Assembly: GCA_947456995.1 (NCBI GenBank)
Contig: CANGVB010000104.1
Span: 1 to 9,007 of the forward strand
DNA length: 9,007 nt
Direction of reading: 5' to 3'
Source: Bryobacteraceae bacterium
GTDB lineage: Bacteria; Acidobacteriota; Terriglobia; Bryobacterales; Bryobacteraceae
The notes below the pieces were generated by a model, which saw nothing but the letters and a program-made list of their open reading frames with translations, did not search any database and was not told the origin of the DNA. Both the position numbers and the translations under genes were made by a program. Position 1 is the first letter of the stretch. The number at the start of each line of letters is the position of its first letter. Below are positions 7,361 to 9,007 of the stretch, piece by piece.

Positions 7361-7373
7361 AATCAAGCGTTTA
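7361..7373 (+). promoter_or_regulatory. IHF-consensus site between enhancer and sigma-54 promoter
   Basis: AATCAAGCGTTTA matches the IHF consensus WATCAANNNNTTR at every defined position. It lies between the candidate enhancer dyads and the -24 element, where DNA bending commonly brings an enhancer-bound activator to sigma-54 polymerase. The consensus comes from proteobacteria. Whether this organism has an IHF of the same specificity cannot be seen here. Confidence 0.4.
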
Positions 7374-7378
7374 CACTT

Positions 7379-7394
7379 TGGTCGAACGAATGCA
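7379..7394 (+). promoter_or_regulatory. candidate sigma-54 (-24/-12) promoter of rsr
   Basis: The sequence TGG-N10-TGCA places GG at 7380-7381 and GC at 7392-7393, the exact spacing required by sigma-54. It keeps the flanking T before GG and the T and A around GC. Conservation in between is poor compared with TGGCACG-N4-TTGCA. Transcription would start near 7405, leaving a leader of about 20 bases with the Shine-Dalgarno in it. The adjacent divergent rtcR, whose product has an intact GAFTGA loop, supports the call. Confidence 0.6.
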
Positions 7395-7412
7395 TTGATA
7401 TATCCCGTAAGC

Positions 7413-7418
7413 GAGGAG
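7413..7418 (+). promoter_or_regulatory. ribosome binding site of rsr
   Basis: GAGGAG is followed by a 6-base spacer and ATG at 7425. It is the only strong Shine-Dalgarno in the window and decides the rsr start. The in-frame TTG at 7395 lies upstream of it, and also upstream of the transcription start expected from the -24/-12 element. Confidence 0.85.
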
Positions 7419-7424
7419 CAAAGA

Positions 7425-8978
7425 ATGGCAAACAAGAACTTATTCACAACCCTGCGTGGCATGCTGCTTCCGAAAACCGATACGGTGAACCAGGCAGGTG
7501 CCCCGGCCTATGGCCTTGAGCCGAAGCAGGCGCTGGCGCAGTACGCTGCCACTGGCTGCTTTGGCCGCACCTTCTACGGAAGCGCAGAAGAGCAACTGCA
7601 GCGCGTTCTTGAGATCTGCAATGCCGTTGAGCCAGCCTTTGTTGCCCGTGTTGCCATATACAGCCGCAAACAGGCTTACATGAAGGACATGCCGGCGCTG
7701 CTTTGTGCCTGGCTCTCAACCAAGAATGCCGGGCTGCATGAAGCTGTTTTCGCGAAGGTGATCGACAGCTCCCGGATGCTGCGTACTTATGTGCAGATCT
7801 TGCGTTCTGGTGTTGTGGGCCGCAAGTCTCTGGGCTCGGCGCCAAAGCGCCTGGTGCGTCAGTGGCTTTCCTCGCGCGACAACGCAACTCTCTTCAGTGG
7901 AAGCGTGGGCCAGAACCCATCGTTTTCTGACATCTTGAAGATGGTTCACCCCAAGCCGGAAGATGCGGCTCGTGAGGCCTTCTTCGGCTACATGTTGGGC
8001 CGTCCCTACGAAGTGACTGCATTGCCCTCGCTGGTGGCGCAGTTTGAAAGCTTCAAGGCGGGCGATTCGCTTGAGGTGCCAGATCTGCCCTTCACGATGT
8101 TGTCTGCCCTGCCGCTAAGCAAAAAGGATTGGGCCCAGATTGCCCGCAAGGCTTCCTGGCAGACCACGCGCATGAACCTGAACACGTTCCTGCGGCATGG
8201 GGTCTTTGAAGACGAAAGCCTCGTGCTTGAGTTGGCGCTGCGTTTGAGCGACCCCGAAGAAATCAAGCGCGCGCGGGTTTTCCCATATCAGCTCTTAACC
8301 GCTTATCAGAATTGCGATGCTGCCATGCCGCAGCTCCTGCGGGATGCCCTGCAGGATGCCATGGAGCTGGCAATCCAGAACGTGCCGCAGATCTCAGGAT
8401 CTGTGGTGGTGTGCCCTGATGTTTCGGGCTCGATGTCGAGCCCGGTGACGGGCCATCGTACCGGTTCTACCAGCGCTGTCCGCTGTATTGATGTGGCAGC
8501 GCTGGTTGGGGCGGCGGTTCTTCGCAAGAACCCGTCGGCCAAGGTGCTCCCCTTTGAGCAGGAAGTAGTTTCGATCGATCTGAACTCGCGCGACAGCGTG
8601 ATGACAAACGCGGCGAAACTGGCTGCTATCGGCGGAGGTGGAACCAACTGCAGCGCGCCGCTGGCACTGCTGAATCAGCAGAAGGCCAAGGCAGATCTGG
8701 TGATCTTTGTCTCTGACAACGAGAGCTGGGTTGACGCAACACAGAATCGCGGGACGGCGCTGATGGCCGAGTGGGCCAAGTTCCGCCAGCGCAACCCGCA
8801 GGCGCGTTTGGTGTGTCTGGACATCCAGCCATATACAACGACGCAGGCGGCCGAGCGGGAGGACATCCTGAACGTTGGAGGATTCTCCGACCAGGTCTTT
8901 GAGCTGATCTCGGCATTCGCCGCGGGTGAGCTTGAAGCCGACTACTGGGTTGGCCGTATTGAATCGATCGCAGCCTAG
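7425..8978 (+). CDS. rsr: Rsr, Ro60-like TROVE/VWA domain RNA-binding protein
   Basis: This 517-aa orthologue of the Ro60 autoantigen forms a ring that binds misfolded RNAs and Y-like RNAs. In bacteria it works with exonucleases in RNA quality control and is often encoded with the Rtc RNA repair enzymes. Residues about 20-320 form the helical HEAT-like TROVE domain; basic stretches such as KRLVRQW (141-147) and RKASWQTTRMNLNTFLRHG (241-259, a conserved Ro segment) may contact RNA. Residues about 325-500 form a von Willebrand A domain with an intact MIDAS: DVSGS (332-336), T407 in GGGGTN, and D431 in VSDNE. Length is close to other bacterial Ro proteins. The start is ATG 7425, preceded by GAGGAG at 6 bases; a TTG at 7395 would add ten residues but lacks support. 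It is divergent from rtcR and preceded by a sigma-54-like promoter, so it is probably the first gene of the RtcR-activated operon. Confidence 0.95.
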   Translation: MANKNLFTTLRGMLLPKTDTVNQAGAPAYGLEPKQALAQYAATGCFGRTFYGSAEEQLQRVLEICNAVEPAFVARVAIYSRKQAYMKDMPALLCAWLSTKNAGLHEAVFAKVIDSSRMLRTYVQILRSGVVGRKSLGSAPKRLVRQWLSSRDNATLFSGSVGQNPSFSDILKMVHPKPEDAAREAFFGYMLGRPYEVTALPSLVAQFESFKAGDSLEVPDLPFTMLSALPLSKKDWAQIARKASWQTTRMNLNTFLRHGVFEDESLVLELALRLSDPEEIKRARVFPYQLLTAYQNCDAAMPQLLRDALQDAMELAIQNVPQISGSVVVCPDVSGSMSSPVTGHRTGSTSAVRCIDVAALVGAAVLRKNPSAKVLPFEQEVVSIDLNSRDSVMTNAAKLAAIGGGGTNCSAPLALLNQQKAKADLVIFVSDNESWVDATQNRGTALMAEWAKFRQRNPQARLVCLDIQPYTTTQAAEREDILNVGGFSDQVFELISAFAAGELEADYWVGRIESIAA

Positions 8979-9007
8979 CCGAATGCTGGAGTGGACTACA
9001 TTTACAC
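8979..9007 (+). other. 29-base stretch after rsr, cut by the window edge
   Basis: No coding start or terminator can be identified here. From the G of the stop codon the sequence begins GCCGAATGCTGGAGTGGA, which faintly resembles the acceptor and D-arm of a leucine-type tRNA. In enterobacterial loci this is where Y-RNA genes with a tRNA-like domain lie. The truncation prevents any test of the cloverleaf, so no RNA gene is called. Confidence 0.2.

Noticed and set aside
7395..7424. N-terminal extension of rsr from TTG at 7395
   Set aside because: The ATG at 7425 has an excellent GAGGAG at the right distance, the extension lacks one, and the TTG lies upstream of the transcription start expected from the -24/-12 element.
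1..9007. CRISPR arrays, insertion sequences, att sites, defence islands
   Set aside because: No regularly spaced direct repeats, transposase or integrase motifs, or terminal inverted repeats were seen; the CARF domain here belongs to RtcR and not to a CRISPR effector.

Overview
The window looks like a chromosomal segment of an Acidobacteriota member, possibly of the Solibacter/Bryobacter group. This is inferred from three things: a protein fusing a cytoplasmic DNA-binding-like domain, one membrane span and a TolB/PD40-type propeller; a PEP-CTERM sorted secreted protein; and moderately GC-rich coding sequence with frequent TTG starts and weak ribosome binding sites. No mobile element, CRISPR array, rRNA or complete tRNA is visible. 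The window is densely coding, with no gene-free stretch over 300 bases.

Layout. Positions 2-925 (+) hold the C-terminal part of an S41 carboxyl-terminal processing protease, cut by the left edge. Sixteen bases later, guaA (942-2705, +) encodes a GMP synthase of the long form, with an extra dimerisation-type insert like the eukaryotic enzyme. Convergent to it, 2723-4822 (-) encodes a 699-aa single-span membrane protein with an N-terminal DNA-binding-like domain and an extracytoplasmic propeller. A 79-bp divergent spacer with three consecutive inverted repeats separates it from 4902-5705 (+), a secreted 267-aa protein of unknown function with a PEP-CTERM sorting signal.

The right third is the most informative part: an RNA-repair control module. 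rtcR (5702-7297, -) encodes a CARF-AAA+ sigma-54 activator. It is divergent from rsr (7425-8978, +), a Ro60-like TROVE/VWA RNA-binding protein. The 127-bp spacer between them holds a candidate -24/-12 promoter with exact GG-N10-GC spacing, an exact match to the IHF consensus, and two inverted repeats whose centres lie 21 bp apart and could serve as RtcR enhancer sites. The inferred circuit is that the RtcR CARF domain senses damaged or cleaved RNA ends, RtcR assembles upstream, and sigma-54 polymerase transcribes rsr plus whatever follows it. By analogy with enterobacteria, that would be Y-RNA-like RNA and the RtcB ligase and RtcA cyclase. Those partners would lie to the right of the window, which ends 29 bases after the rsr stop in a stretch faintly resembling the 5' part of a tRNA.
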